Of a DNA stretch of 64,000 nt, positions 23,864 to 32,120 are shown piece after piece. The translations under genes and the position numbers were made by a program. Source of the DNA: Hydrogenophaga flava NBRC 102514 (GTDB lineage Bacteria; Pseudomonadota; Gammaproteobacteria; Burkholderiales; Burkholderiaceae_C); contig NZ_BCTF01000004.1 of NCBI RefSeq assembly GCF_001571145.1, forward strand, positions 124,001 through 188,000, written 5' to 3'. Each line of letters opens with the position of its first letter. The stretch's first letter is position 1. Under the pieces are notes generated by a model. It was not told where the DNA came from. It made no database searches and saw only the letters and a list, made by a program, of their open reading frames with translations.

Positions 23864-25279
23864 TCAGTTCAGCCGCTGCTTGAGCGCCGGGATGCGCGAG
23901 ATCAGCAAGCCGTCCAGCAGCAACACCGCCACCAGCACCGCGCCCGAGAGCGGGAACGCCAGCGCCACCGCCAGCATCACCACCGCACCGGTCTTCCAGA
24001 GCGCCGCGTCGGCGGGCGCGCGCGGCGCCACCAGACGTCCCGCCTTGGCGGGCCGGCGCTTCCACCACATCACGATGCCGCTGACGCAGAGGAACACCAC
24101 GGCCAGGCAGAACACCACATTGGCCCAGGCGCTCCACAGCCCCATGTCGCCCTGGTGCAGCGCGATGCCGATCGCCATGACTTTGGCCATGGGCGAGTAG
24201 TCGGTGAACGAGGCCTCGGCCAGCACGCGACCGGTGTACTGATCGAGGTGCACGAAGCGGTCACCGGTCGGGTTGCTCAGGTCACCGCTCATGCTGTCGG
24301 CGCTGATGCTGTAGACGCCGGTCTCGTCCTGCGGCACGGCGATGTGGAACTGGCCGCTGAAACCGATGGAGCGCGCGTAGGCGTCGACCGTGTCGAGGTT
24401 GACCGGCTGGCCCGCCGGAACACCGGGCTTGCCGGCGGTCGAACCGGAAACCGGCATCGGCGTCTGCTCCAGCCCCCAGGGCACCTCCTTCAGGCCCGGG
24501 GTGGCGAGAGCGGCATGGGTCATTTCCGACTTCGGCACGTCGTCCCACTTGGCGGCGGGGAAACTGCCCCAGGGCTGCACGAACTTGCTGCCCCAGATGC
24601 CCGCCCAGGCCAGCCCGGTCAGCAGGAAGAAGGCCAGCACCAGACCGATCCAGAAGGCCACGCTCACGTGCAGCGACTTCCAGGTATTGCGCCCCTTGAC
24701 CGAGAGGTCGGGCACCAGCACCCTTGCCCAGCCCTGCCCGCCGCGCGGCCAGGCCATATAGGCGCCGGTGACGATGAGCACGATGCCCAGGCCGGCGGCG
24801 ATCTCGATCAGCCGGTCGCCCAGGTCACCGATCAGCAGCGTGCCGTGGATCTTCTCGGCCCAGGCGAACACGGTGTTCTCCTTGTCCACCGTGCGCAGCA
24901 CCTCGGCGGTGTAGGGGTTGACGGCCACGGCCTCGTCGCGCCCGTCCGCCTTCACCACGAACCAGGTCGGCTGCGTGGTGGACTTGGCTGCGACGTACTC
25001 CTTGAGCTGCGCGCCGGGCCGCTGGGCCAGCACCGCCTGCGCCATCGCACTGACGGGTGCCGTGGTCGCCTGCGGCTGCACATGAATGGTCATGCCCAGG
25101 CGGTGCTGGAAGCCGGTGAAGAACACCATCACCAGGCCGGTGATGGCCAGCATGGTGAGAAAGGGCACGACGTAAAGGCCGGCGTAGAAATGCCAGCGCC
25201 AGGCCAGCATGTGGAACTTGCCCAGGGTCGGGGCTGCGCTGGCCGGTGCGGGCGCGGCGGTGGGAACGGATGTGCTCAT
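23864..25279 (-). CDS. PepSY-associated TM helix protein (iron/copper-regulated membrane protein)
   Basis: The 471-residue inner-membrane protein has four or five membrane spans (first at LYVVPFLTMLAITGLVMVFF, others near residues 155-180, 205-230, 385-410 and 435-460) with two large periplasmic PepSY-type regions between them. Paired His in WRWHFYAGLY, EKIHGTLLIG, WKSLHVSVAFW and GIALHQGDMG are placed as in PepSY_TM proteins, some of which are haem-binding ferric or cupric-chelate reductases. Next to a TonB receptor such proteins often reduce or release metal from an imported chelate. That role is inferred here. Confidence 0.85.
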   Translation of the reverse strand: MSTSVPTAAPAPASAAPTLGKFHMLAWRWHFYAGLYVVPFLTMLAITGLVMVFFTGFQHRLGMTIHVQPQATTAPVSAMAQAVLAQRPGAQLKEYVAAKSTTQPTWFVVKADGRDEAVAVNPYTAEVLRTVDKENTVFAWAEKIHGTLLIGDLGDRLIEIAAGLGIVLIVTGAYMAWPRGGQGWARVLVPDLSVKGRNTWKSLHVSVAFWIGLVLAFFLLTGLAWAGIWGSKFVQPWGSFPAAKWDDVPKSEMTHAALATPGLKEVPWGLEQTPMPVSGSTAGKPGVPAGQPVNLDTVDAYARSIGFSGQFHIAVPQDETGVYSISADSMSGDLSNPTGDRFVHLDQYTGRVLAEASFTDYSPMAKVMAIGIALHQGDMGLWSAWANVVFCLAVVFLCVSGIVMWWKRRPAKAGRLVAPRAPADAALWKTGAVVMLAVALAFPLSGAVLVAVLLLDGLLISRIPALKQRLN

Positions 25280-25315
25280 GTTGAAAAACTCCTCGGGTCT
25301 TGTAGTGGGTATCGA

Positions 25316-27460
25316 TCAGTAGTCCAGGCGCAGCGTCAGCGAGGCGGTGCGCGGCGCGCCGACCTGGATCCAGTCCTTCACCAGCGGGTGGCTGCCGGTG
25401 TAGTGAACCTTGTCGAACACGTTCTTCAGGTTGAACTGCAGCGAGCCTTTGCCGCTGCCGGCACGGAAGCCATAGGACAGCATCGCGTCCACCCGCGCGT
25501 AGCCCGGCAACTGGAAGCTGTTGGCGTTGTCGCCCTGGCGCTGTCCCTGCGCGAACACGCCCAGGCCGGCGGCCCACTGATCGTCGAACTTCCAGCGCCC
25601 CCACAGGCTGCCGGAATGCCGCGCGGCGTTGGCCAGGCGCTTGCCCTGGTAGCTGGGGTCTTCGGTCACCTTGGCGTCCAGGTAGGTGTACGACGCCATC
25701 ACCGCAAGCTGCGGCAGCACGCGGCCGATGGCATCTACCTCCAGCCCGCGCGAACGCGCCTTGCCGACGGTGGTGACGATAGGGAACAGGCTGTAGTCGG
25801 CGCGGTTGCGCTTTTCAAGGTCGAACACCGCCACCGTGGTGTTGAAGCGGCCTTCGAGCGCGGCCCGCTTCCAGCCGACCTCGACCTGGCGGGCGCGCTC
25901 GGCCTCCAGCGCCTTGCCTGTGCTGTCGCGGCCGTTGTTGGCGGCCACCGAATCCTGGTACTGCGCGTACAGCGTCTGGTTCGGCACGAACTCCCACACC
26001 ACGCCGACACGCGGCGTGGTGAACGACTGCTTGTTGGATTCGATGCCGGGTGTGGTGCTGAACAGGGCCTCGGTGCGGTCGTGGCGCAGGGCGAACACGC
26101 CGTGCCAGCCGTTGCCGAACGCGATCTGGTCCTGCAGCGTCAGGCTGATCCATTTGTTGAAGTCATCTGCCGGAATCGGGAAGCTCGTGTCCAATGCCGG
26201 CGCCTGCCCGAGGGACGGATTGAACACATCCACCGAGTTGATCTGGGTGAAGTAGAGGTCGCCCGTCTTTTTCGTGCGGTAGTGGTCGACCTCAGCCAGC
26301 AGCTTGTGCTGAAGTCCGCCGAGCTGCACCTCGCCCACCAGGTCCAATGTGGCCTGGTCGAGCTTGAGGCGGCCGTCGGGGCGCACGTAGAAGTAGTAGC
26401 GGCACAGTCGGCTAAGGCCGGCCGAGTTGTCGCAGGTCTCCGGGGCCAGGCCGTAGTTCTCGCGGTACGGCCACACGTCCACCTCGCGCGTGTCGGAGCG
26501 CAACGACACCAGGCGCCCCTTGAGGGTCCAGTTCGGGGACAGGCGGGTCTTGGCGTCGAGCAGCAGCGAGTTGCTGTCGATCTTCGACGGCTCGGGCGAA
26601 TCGTTGAACTGGCGCGTCGGTGGCAGGTCGGCCGGCCGGTCGCCGTCGGCCGGAATGCCGAAGTCGTTGCGGTAGGTCTGTGCGTTGTGGTCCAGCGTCA
26701 GGGCCACGCGGGTGTCCCTGTCCGGCACCCAGGCCAGGGTGCCGCTGAACGAGGCGAGCTGGTTTTCCACGAAATCGCGGTTCGTGCTGTTGCGGTCGTA
26801 GGAGACCGAGGCGCGACCCAGCACCGTGCGGTCCGCGTTCAGGGCGCCACCGGCCTCCACCAGCGAGCGCGACAGCCCGTACTGGCCGATGGTCTGTTCC
26901 AGGCCGAGGTAGGGCGCTGCGGTCAGCGCCCGCGGCACCACATTGACCAGGCCACCCGGCTCGGAGCGGCCATAGAGCACCGACGCCGGGCCCTTGACCA
27001 CCTCGACCGAATCCACATTGGCCATGTTCAGCGGAATGCCCTGGACCTTGACACCGTTGAGGTAGTACGAGGACATACCGGACATGCTTCCGGACGCGGT
27101 CATCGACGTGCTCTGGAACCCGCGCAGGATGAGCAGCGGCTGGGCCAGGCCGTTGAAGCCGAAATCGGTGCCGACACCGGCCACGTTGCGCACGGCGTCG
27201 GTGAGTGTCAGCGCCTTCTGGTCGTTGAGCACCGCGCGCGGCACCACCTGCACCGCCTGGGGCGTCAGCAAGATGGGCGTGTCGGTCTTCGTGGCGGTCG
27301 GGCCAGGCTCAACGTCGTAGGTGTCCAGCGCTTTCTCGCGCACCATCACGGTGGGCAGGCTGGGTCCGGCGCCTGTGCTGTCTGCCGTGGTCTGGGCGCT
27401 CGCCAGCCACGGTGCGCCCAGCGCCATGGCGGCAAACAGGGGTGTGGTTCGGAAGTTCAC
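25316..27460 (-). CDS. TonB-dependent outer-membrane metallophore receptor
   Basis: The 714-residue receptor starts at GTG 27460, six or seven bases after GAGGAG, and has a signal peptide (LFAAMALGAPWLASAQ). The plug domain shows LTPQAVQVVPRAVLNDQ, TLTDAVRNVAGVG and VVKGPASVLYGRSEPGGLVN, as in ferrichrome/ferric siderophore (FhuA/FpvA-like) receptors; the barrel ends in ASLTLRLDY with a C-terminal aromatic residue. There is no N-terminal signalling domain, so regulation by a sigma/anti-sigma pair is unlikely. Its partners in the window are the FecBCD-type importer 6-8 kb downstream on the same strand. The ligand could be a copper or iron chelate. Confidence 0.92.
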   Translation of the reverse strand: MNFRTTPLFAAMALGAPWLASAQTTADSTGAGPSLPTVMVREKALDTYDVEPGPTATKTDTPILLTPQAVQVVPRAVLNDQKALTLTDAVRNVAGVGTDFGFNGLAQPLLILRGFQSTSMTASGSMSGMSSYYLNGVKVQGIPLNMANVDSVEVVKGPASVLYGRSEPGGLVNVVPRALTAAPYLGLEQTIGQYGLSRSLVEAGGALNADRTVLGRASVSYDRNSTNRDFVENQLASFSGTLAWVPDRDTRVALTLDHNAQTYRNDFGIPADGDRPADLPPTRQFNDSPEPSKIDSNSLLLDAKTRLSPNWTLKGRLVSLRSDTREVDVWPYRENYGLAPETCDNSAGLSRLCRYYFYVRPDGRLKLDQATLDLVGEVQLGGLQHKLLAEVDHYRTKKTGDLYFTQINSVDVFNPSLGQAPALDTSFPIPADDFNKWISLTLQDQIAFGNGWHGVFALRHDRTEALFSTTPGIESNKQSFTTPRVGVVWEFVPNQTLYAQYQDSVAANNGRDSTGKALEAERARQVEVGWKRAALEGRFNTTVAVFDLEKRNRADYSLFPIVTTVGKARSRGLEVDAIGRVLPQLAVMASYTYLDAKVTEDPSYQGKRLANAARHSGSLWGRWKFDDQWAAGLGVFAQGQRQGDNANSFQLPGYARVDAMLSYGFRAGSGKGSLQFNLKNVFDKVHYTGSHPLVKDWIQVGAPRTASLTLRLDY

Positions 27461-27498
27461 GGGTTCTCCTCGGGTGTTTTCGATTGGTGGAAACGGTT

Positions 27499-27813
27499 TC
27501 AACGCCAGGTGATCCGGCCCTGGTCGTCGATAGACCAGGGGCCCGAGGCGTCCTTGTGATGCGCGGCCCAGACGGGGTCCACCCATTCCGCAGCGGCGAC
27601 GGACGGCAACGGGACCGACACGCCGACGGACGGGGCCTGTGACACCATGGCGTGGATCGGCAGCGCGGGTCTCTGCGGAACCTGGTGATCAGCAGCCTTT
27701 CCACCCGCGCTCATCAGCAGCGCCACCACACCGAAGCCGACCAGATGGAAGAAGCCGACGCCGGCGAGCGTTAGGACCGCGGTCCGACGGTTGCGGATCT
27801 CCAGCGCCTTCAT
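27499..27813 (-). CDS. Small single-span membrane protein, unknown function
   Basis: The 104-residue protein begins with basic residues (MKALEIRNRRTAVL), has one membrane span (about 13-35) and a Pro/Val-rich external part ending with DDQGRITWR. No family is recognised. The ATG at 27813 overlaps the stop of the Crp/Fnr-family gene in an ATGA arrangement, and the TonB receptor start lies 38 bp downstream. Its topology (short cytosolic end, span, Pro-rich periplasmic linker) is reminiscent of an energy-transducing or accessory subunit, but no TonB C-terminal domain is present. Confidence 0.7.
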   Translation of the reverse strand: MKALEIRNRRTAVLTLAGVGFFHLVGFGVVALLMSAGGKAADHQVPQRPALPIHAMVSQAPSVGVSVPLPSVAAAEWVDPVWAAHHKDASGPWSIDDQGRITWR

Positions 27814-28436
27814 GCCATTGCCCCGCGCGCGGAAACCCAGGGCGCGAACTCGACGGGCGAGACCTTGGGCACCGGGTTCAGCCGTACAGGACCGCTCTTG
27901 CGACTGCGAGGGGGCAGCAGCTGGGCCAGGCCGCGGCAGACGGTTTCGGCCTTGGCATCGACCATCTGGGCCAGCTCGCGCAGGGCCGGCAGGGCCGAGC
28001 GCAGCGCGTCCGCGCTGGGTCCGTCCGCCGCCTGCGGGCCTTGCCAAGGCAGGCCGAGCAGCTGGAGCAGGCAGGCCAGCCGCGACAGCACGTTGCCGGT
28101 GCGCAGCGTGGCCATGTCCTGCGTGCGCATCTGCTGCTGGAACAAGGCCTCGCGCAGCAGGGCCTCGCGCTCGGCCTCGCTGGTCACCGGCACCCGCGCC
28201 AGCCGGCAGTCGGTGAAGGCGCTGGCGGTGAACTGGTAGGGCTGGTCGCACAGCGACTCGATGCCCACCAGGTCGCCCGGCAGCGCGATCAGCACCGGCA
28301 GGCGGGAGGGGCCGCTCTCGCGGTCCAGGCGCACCGTGCCGTCGAGCACGCGCCACAGGCTGCCGGTGGCGCCGGCCTTGAAAAGGGGTTCTTGTCCGGC
28401 GCGCAGGCGCACCGGGTCTTGCACAGGGTTCGACAT
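27810..28436 (-). CDS. Crp/Fnr family transcriptional regulator
   Basis: The 208-residue protein has an N-terminal cyclic-nucleotide-binding-like beta-roll (about 10-115: AGQEPLFKAGATGSLWRVLDG, LIALPGDLVGIESL) and a C-terminal winged-helix with recognition segment LAQMVDAKAETVCRGLAQL. The cAMP-contact residues of Crp are not obvious, and the N-terminal Cys cluster of FNR is absent. The start ATG at 28436 is chosen because upstream in-frame sequence does not resemble the family. It is embedded in the copper-related cluster and coupled to the following small membrane gene, so it is a candidate local regulator. Confidence 0.85.
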   Translation of the reverse strand: MSNPVQDPVRLRAGQEPLFKAGATGSLWRVLDGTVRLDRESGPSRLPVLIALPGDLVGIESLCDQPYQFTASAFTDCRLARVPVTSEAEREALLREALFQQQMRTQDMATLRTGNVLSRLACLLQLLGLPWQGPQAADGPSADALRSALPALRELAQMVDAKAETVCRGLAQLLPPRSRKSGPVRLNPVPKVSPVEFAPWVSARGAMA

Positions 28437-28518
28437 GACGACTCCAGAAACGGACTTCACGAGACCGGGTGTATCGGTGCACCGCGGCCGACGAGGCAGG
28501 CCTTGGCCCGCCAGTGAG

Positions 28519-28926
28519 TCAGCCCTGGAGCGGGGGACCGCGCGCGGCGGCGCGTGGCGCCTCGGCAGACCGGAGGTCGGTAGAGACAAAGAACGGTGTG
28601 GGCCAGCTCGCCACCACCTCGGCCAGCACAGGCCAGCTCGGCAGCAGCGGCGCAAACCGCTCGGCGGCGAGCGTGCAGTGGCCGCACAGATCCAGCGCGC
28701 CCGGACGCTCACCGTCGGGTCCGGCCACTGGATCGCCGGCGAGGTCGTTTGCCAGCACCCACTGCATGCCCTGCTCGGTGCAGAGCTCGACCCAGTCCTG
28801 CCCATCCTGCGGCGGCCCAGCCGCGAGCGCGCGCGACACCGCAGGCGCCAGCGTGGCCAGCACCAGGGCGGCCAGCAGCCAGCACGACAGGCGTCGGGCC
28901 AGGTGGTGCCAGGACAGGAGGGTCAT
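28519..28926 (-). CDS. DUF2946-like exported Cys/His protein
   Basis: The 135-residue precursor has a hydrophobic N-terminal segment (LLAALVLATLAPAVSRALA) and then a short domain with WVELCTEQGMQWV and the metal-ligand-like LCGHCTLAAERF. This pattern matches DUF2946-type proteins, which are commonly found beside TonB receptors and copper chaperones. A role in copper binding is plausible from CxxHC-like ligands and context, but is not demonstrated. It lies 82 bp upstream of the Crp/Fnr gene and 21 bp downstream of a PCuAC gene on the same strand. Confidence 0.72.
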   Translation of the reverse strand: MTLLSWHHLARRLSCWLLAALVLATLAPAVSRALAAGPPQDGQDWVELCTEQGMQWVLANDLAGDPVAGPDGERPGALDLCGHCTLAAERFAPLLPSWPVLAEVVASWPTPFFVSTDLRSAEAPRAAARGPPLQG

Positions 28927-28947
28927 CGGGCGAATGGGCTCAGGACA

Positions 28948-29427
28948 TCAGTGCTTGTGCTCGGCGGCCGGTGCGGGCTTGCTGCCCATGGCGGCCGGGG
29001 TCGCCAGCGGCTTGGCCGGGGCCTTGACCTCGACGGTTTCGCGCTTGCCGTCCTTCCCTTCGAACACCAGCGTCACCGGCACCACGTCGCCCTCCTTTAC
29101 CTGGGCCTTCAGGTCCAGCAGCATCACGTGGTAGCCGCCAGGCTTGAGCTCGACCGCCTTGCCGGCCGGCAGCGCCAGACCGGGGATCTGGCGCATCTTC
29201 ATGACGTTGTTGTCCATCGCCATCTCGTGGATCTCGACCACGCCGGCGACCGGCGACTTGGCCTCGACCAGTTTGCTGTCGGCTTTGGCGGTCAGCTGCA
29301 TGAAGGCGCCGGTAGCCTTCTGCTGGGCCACGGTGGCGCGGACCCAGGGGTCCTTGATCTCGACCGAGGACTGGGCGAAGGCGCTGGCCGACGCAGCGAC
29401 GAGAGCGATGCTGATGAGGTGTTTCAT
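28948..29427 (-). CDS. PCuAC periplasmic copper chaperone
   Basis: The 159-residue precursor has a signal peptide cut near FAQS (residue 19) and a single PCuAC domain with Cu(I) ligands His67, Met69/71, Met76/78, His100 and Met102 and a His tail (AAEHKH). PCuAC delivers copper to cytochrome c oxidase, usually together with Sco. Here a Sco gene is directly upstream (stop 29468) on the same strand, the classic pairing. The start at 29427 gives a proper signal peptide; an upstream in-frame ATG at 29484 would run into the Sco gene. Confidence 0.92.
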   Translation of the reverse strand: MKHLISIALVAASASAFAQSSVEIKDPWVRATVAQQKATGAFMQLTAKADSKLVEAKSPVAGVVEIHEMAMDNNVMKMRQIPGLALPAGKAVELKPGGYHVMLLDLKAQVKEGDVVPVTLVFEGKDGKRETVEVKAPAKPLATPAAMGSKPAPAAEHKH

Positions 29428-29467
29428 GGGGACTCCTTGGGGTTGAAAAAAGTGGGGAAAAAAGGGA

Positions 29468-30124
29468 TCAGGACGCCGGCGCATCCAGCAGCGCGCGGAT
29501 GTCGGCGGTGTAGTCGTCGGCGGTCTGTTCGTGCCGCAGCGCCACGCGGATGCGGCCCTGCCGGTCGAACAGGTAGCTCAGCGCCGTGTGGTCCATGGTG
29601 TAGCTGCTGCCGGTGGGCACCTTCTTGTAGAAGGCGCGGAAGTCCTTGGCGGTCTGCGCGATCTGCTCGGCGCTGCCGGTCAGGGCCAGGAAGCTGGGAT
29701 GGAACGCTTTCATGTACTCGCGCAGCAGCTCGGGTGTGTCGCGCTCCGGGTCCACGGTCACGAAGACCACCTGCAGGTCGGCGGACTGCGGGCCGAGACG
29801 CTCCATCACCGCCGCCGCGCGCGTCAGCGCCGTCGGGCAGACATCGGGGCACTGCACGAAGCCGAAGTAGAGCATCACGACCCGGCCCTTGAAGTCGGCC
29901 AGGGTGCGGGGCTGCCCGTTGAAGTCGGTCAACGAGAAGCCGCGGGCGTAGTCGGCACCGGTGATGTCGATGCCCTTGAACGCGGGCGCAGCCGGTGCGC
30001 CGGCCAGCGACAGCCGGTCACAGCCCGACAGCAGGCCGGTGGCACAGGCCGCGAGCCACAGCAGGCCCAGGCGACGGCCCATGGCGCGTGAAGACAGCGA
30101 AGAGGAAACGGACGAAAGAGGCAT
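29468..30124 (-). CDS. SCO1/SenC/PrrC family copper chaperone lipoprotein
   Basis: The 218-residue lipoprotein (lipobox LLSGC, Cys35) has the thioredoxin-like Sco fold with copper ligands Cys92 and Cys96 in QCPDVCP and His179 in TMDHTALSY. Sco proteins insert copper into the CuA site of cytochrome oxidase or act as thiol reductases for it. The ATG at 30124 is chosen because GGAGGT lies four bases upstream. Partnership with the downstream PCuAC gene is expected. Confidence 0.93.
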   Translation of the reverse strand: MPLSSVSSSLSSRAMGRRLGLLWLAACATGLLSGCDRLSLAGAPAAPAFKGIDITGADYARGFSLTDFNGQPRTLADFKGRVVMLYFGFVQCPDVCPTALTRAAAVMERLGPQSADLQVVFVTVDPERDTPELLREYMKAFHPSFLALTGSAEQIAQTAKDFRAFYKKVPTGSSYTMDHTALSYLFDRQGRIRVALRHEQTADDYTADIRALLDAPAS

Positions 30125-30187
30125 GGCACCTCCGAAAAACGGACAACACAGGCGCACTCCCGGAGGAGCACGCCACGGCGCGGGTTT

Positions 30188-30583
30188 TCAGAGGCTCAGC
30201 GGGGGCGCCCGGGAACGGGCGGTCACCCAGACCGTGTCGGTCAGGGGGACGCGGTAGAACGCCGGGGGCTGTTCGGCCAGCGAGGCGGGCAGCACGGCCA
30301 CGGCCTCCACCGGCGGCAGGCCGCTGGCGCCGCCGTGCAGGGTGCACCAGGGGCAATGCATGCTGCTGCCGCTGTCGGCGGGCTGGCCATCCATGGACTG
30401 GGCCACCTCGCCGGTGTCGGCCTGGACCCAGACCATGCCGGTGGTGGTGCAGATTTCCAGCCAGTCGGCGCGGTCGCCACCACCCATCCGGGCCTGCGCG
30501 ATAGTCGGCGCGAGCGCGCCCAGCAGCATGGCCACAATGGCCAGCCAGGCGGCAAAACGGCGACGCAGGCGCAGGAAAGACAT
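30188..30583 (-). CDS. DUF2946-type exported Cys/His protein
   Basis: The 131-residue precursor has an arginine-rich start, a hydrophobic export segment (AWLAIVAMLLGALAPTIAQA) and a short domain with WLEICTTTGMVWVQ and the ligand-like MHCPWCTLHGG. It shares this layout with the protein at 28519-28926, so the cluster holds two paralogous DUF2946-like genes, one before sco and one after the PCuAC gene. It is the first gene of the minus-strand copper-related cluster. Function unknown; copper binding is inferred from Cys/His motif and context. Confidence 0.78.
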   Translation of the reverse strand: MSFLRLRRRFAAWLAIVAMLLGALAPTIAQARMGGGDRADWLEICTTTGMVWVQADTGEVAQSMDGQPADSGSSMHCPWCTLHGGASGLPPVEAVAVLPASLAEQPPAFYRVPLTDTVWVTARSRAPPLSL

Positions 30584-30646
30584 CGCGCGATGTTAACAGC
30601 GCGGTCCGGTGGGTGACGCATGCCGGGACCCGCGACCCCTACGATG

Positions 30647-30660
30647 TTGACGTTCGTCAA
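30647..30660. promoter_or_regulatory. Palindromic operator-like site upstream of GST gene
   Basis: TTGACG-TT-CGTCAA is a perfect 6-bp palindrome with a 2-bp centre, 20 bp before the GST start codon at 30681 and in the divergent region with the first copper-cluster gene (start 30583). It looks like a repressor (for example TetR-type) operator; the protein that binds it is unknown. Confidence 0.45.
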
Positions 30661-30680
30661 TGCACCTACGGAGACACCCC

Positions 30681-31328
30681 ATGCTCACGCTCTGCGGCTT
30701 TTCGGCCAGCAACTACTACAACAAGGTCAAGCTCGCCCTGCTCGAAAAAGGCGTCCCGTTCCAGGAAGAACTGGTCTGGGTGGGCCAGGCCGACCGGGAC
30801 GCCAGCCCGCTGGGCAAGGTGCCCTACCTGAAGACCGACGAAGGCCCGCTGTGCGAGTCGACGGTGATCCTCGAGTACCTGGAAGCGAAGTACCCGCAGC
30901 ACCCGCTGCTGCCGGCCGACCCGTTTGCCGCGGCCAAGGTGCGCGAGCTGCTGCGCTTCATCGAACTGCACCTGGAACTGGTGGCGCGCAACCTCTACCC
31001 CGAGGCCTTCTTCGGCGGCAAGATCAGCGACGCGGCCAAGGAAAAGACCGCACAGCAGCTGGGGAAGAACGTGGCGGCGTTCGCCACGCTGGCGGGCTTC
31101 CCGTCTTTCATCGGCGGCGCCGAGTTCACGCTGGCCGACGTGGGCGCCGCGGTGCACCTGCCGCTGGTCAGCAGCGCCAGCAAGATCATCTACGGCAAGG
31201 ATGTGCTGGCGGACCTGCCGGTGCGCGACTACCTCAGGCGCCTCGGCGAGCGCCCCGCGGTGCAGAAGGTCAACGCGGACCGCAAGGCCAGCACCGAGCT
31301 GATGCTGGCGCGCGCGAAGGCGAAATAG
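30681..31328 (+). CDS. Glutathione S-transferase family protein
   Basis: The 215-residue protein has an N-terminal thioredoxin-like GST domain (MLTLCGFSASNYYNKVKLAL, with the cis-Pro region GKVPYLKTDEGPLCEST) and a C-terminal helical domain. The N-terminal Ser/Cys region may activate glutathione. Substrate is unknown. ATG 30681 follows GGAGA with good spacing. It is divergent from the copper cluster and a palindromic site lies just upstream. Confidence 0.9.
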   Translation: MLTLCGFSASNYYNKVKLALLEKGVPFQEELVWVGQADRDASPLGKVPYLKTDEGPLCESTVILEYLEAKYPQHPLLPADPFAAAKVRELLRFIELHLELVARNLYPEAFFGGKISDAAKEKTAQQLGKNVAAFATLAGFPSFIGGAEFTLADVGAAVHLPLVSSASKIIYGKDVLADLPVRDYLRRLGERPAVQKVNADRKASTELMLARAKAK

Positions 31329-31367
31329 AGGGGGCCGCGATCCGCGCAGCGGCGAAGCGTGGGGGCT

Positions 31368-32120
31368 TCAATCTTCCCGCAGGGCCGCCACCGCGTCGCG
31401 CAGGTCGGCTGCCCAGGTGCGACGGTCCCGCCCGTCGGCCCGCTGCGGCTCACCGTAGTGCACCACCGCCACCACGTCGGTGGCGCGCAGCGTGTTCCAC
31501 AGCGATTGCAGCAGCGTGGTGTCGCCGATGAACAGCGGCGCGTCGTGGCGCTGCCCGTGCAACGGATCGACGTAGCTCAGCCCCACCGGCAGCACCGGCG
31601 CCTCGGCCGCGATCGCGGCCTGGATCAGGTTGGCGTGGAACGTCAGCAGGGTCTGGCCGTCGCCGGTCGTGCCCTCGGGAAACACCGCCAGGATGTCGCC
31701 GCCGCGCAGATGCTCGGCCATTTTGTGCACCACGCGCATGGCGTCGCGCCGGCTCTCGCGTTCGATGTAGAGCGTGCCCGCGCCGGTGACCAGTGCACCG
31801 ATCACCGGCCAGGCCTTGACGTCGGCCTTGGACACGAAGTGCGAGGGCCGCGCCGCGTTCATCACCAGAATGTCCAGCCACGAGATGTGGTTGGCCACCA
31901 CCAGCAGCGGGCCGTGCGCCGGCGGCGTGCCGCGCACCTGCAACGTGACGCCCAGGATGCCCAGCATCTGCCGGGTCCACTCGCGCACCAGCAGGTCGGT
32001 CGCGTCGGGCGTCAGCTTTCCGAATTCGCTGCGGATGGTCCACAGGCCGCGCAGCACATGGCCCAGGGCGCGCAGGATGCGCCACCCCGCGGCCAGAGCC
32101 GAACGCCGCCGGCCGCTCAC
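31368..32120 (-). CDS. 1-acyl-sn-glycerol-3-phosphate acyltransferase (PlsC-like)
   Basis: The 250-residue protein has the acyltransferase motifs NHISWLDI (HX4D catalytic pair) and FPEGTTGDG, plus GTLYIERESRRDAM, of the PlsC/lysophosphatidate acyltransferase family in phospholipid synthesis; ornithine-lipid acyltransferases (OlsA) are close alternatives. The GTG start at 32120 overlaps the pyrC' stop (GTGA), so it is coupled to the pyrimidine operon as its last gene, an order common in Burkholderiales. Confidence 0.88.
   Translation of the reverse strand: MSGRRRSALAAGWRILRALGHVLRGLWTIRSEFGKLTPDATDLLVREWTRQMLGILGVTLQVRGTPPAHGPLLVVANHISWLDILVMNAARPSHFVSKADVKAWPVIGALVTGAGTLYIERESRRDAMRVVHKMAEHLRGGDILAVFPEGTTGDGQTLLTFHANLIQAAIAAEAPVLPVGLSYVDPLHGQRHDAPLFIGDTTLLQSLWNTLRATDVVAVVHYGEPQRADGRDRRTWAADLRDAVAALRED

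Noticed and set aside
27490..27500. GAAAC-G-GTTTC palindrome before the TonB receptor gene
   Set aside because: Only 5-bp arms, inside the end of the preceding gene; such a short repeat is expected by chance.
22865..27559. A 1564-codon plus-strand open frame opposite the copper island
   Set aside because: It is the antisense shadow of several well-supported minus-strand genes (PCuAC fusion, ICH-like, PepSY, TonB receptor), with no family features and a His/Arg/Gln-rich composition.
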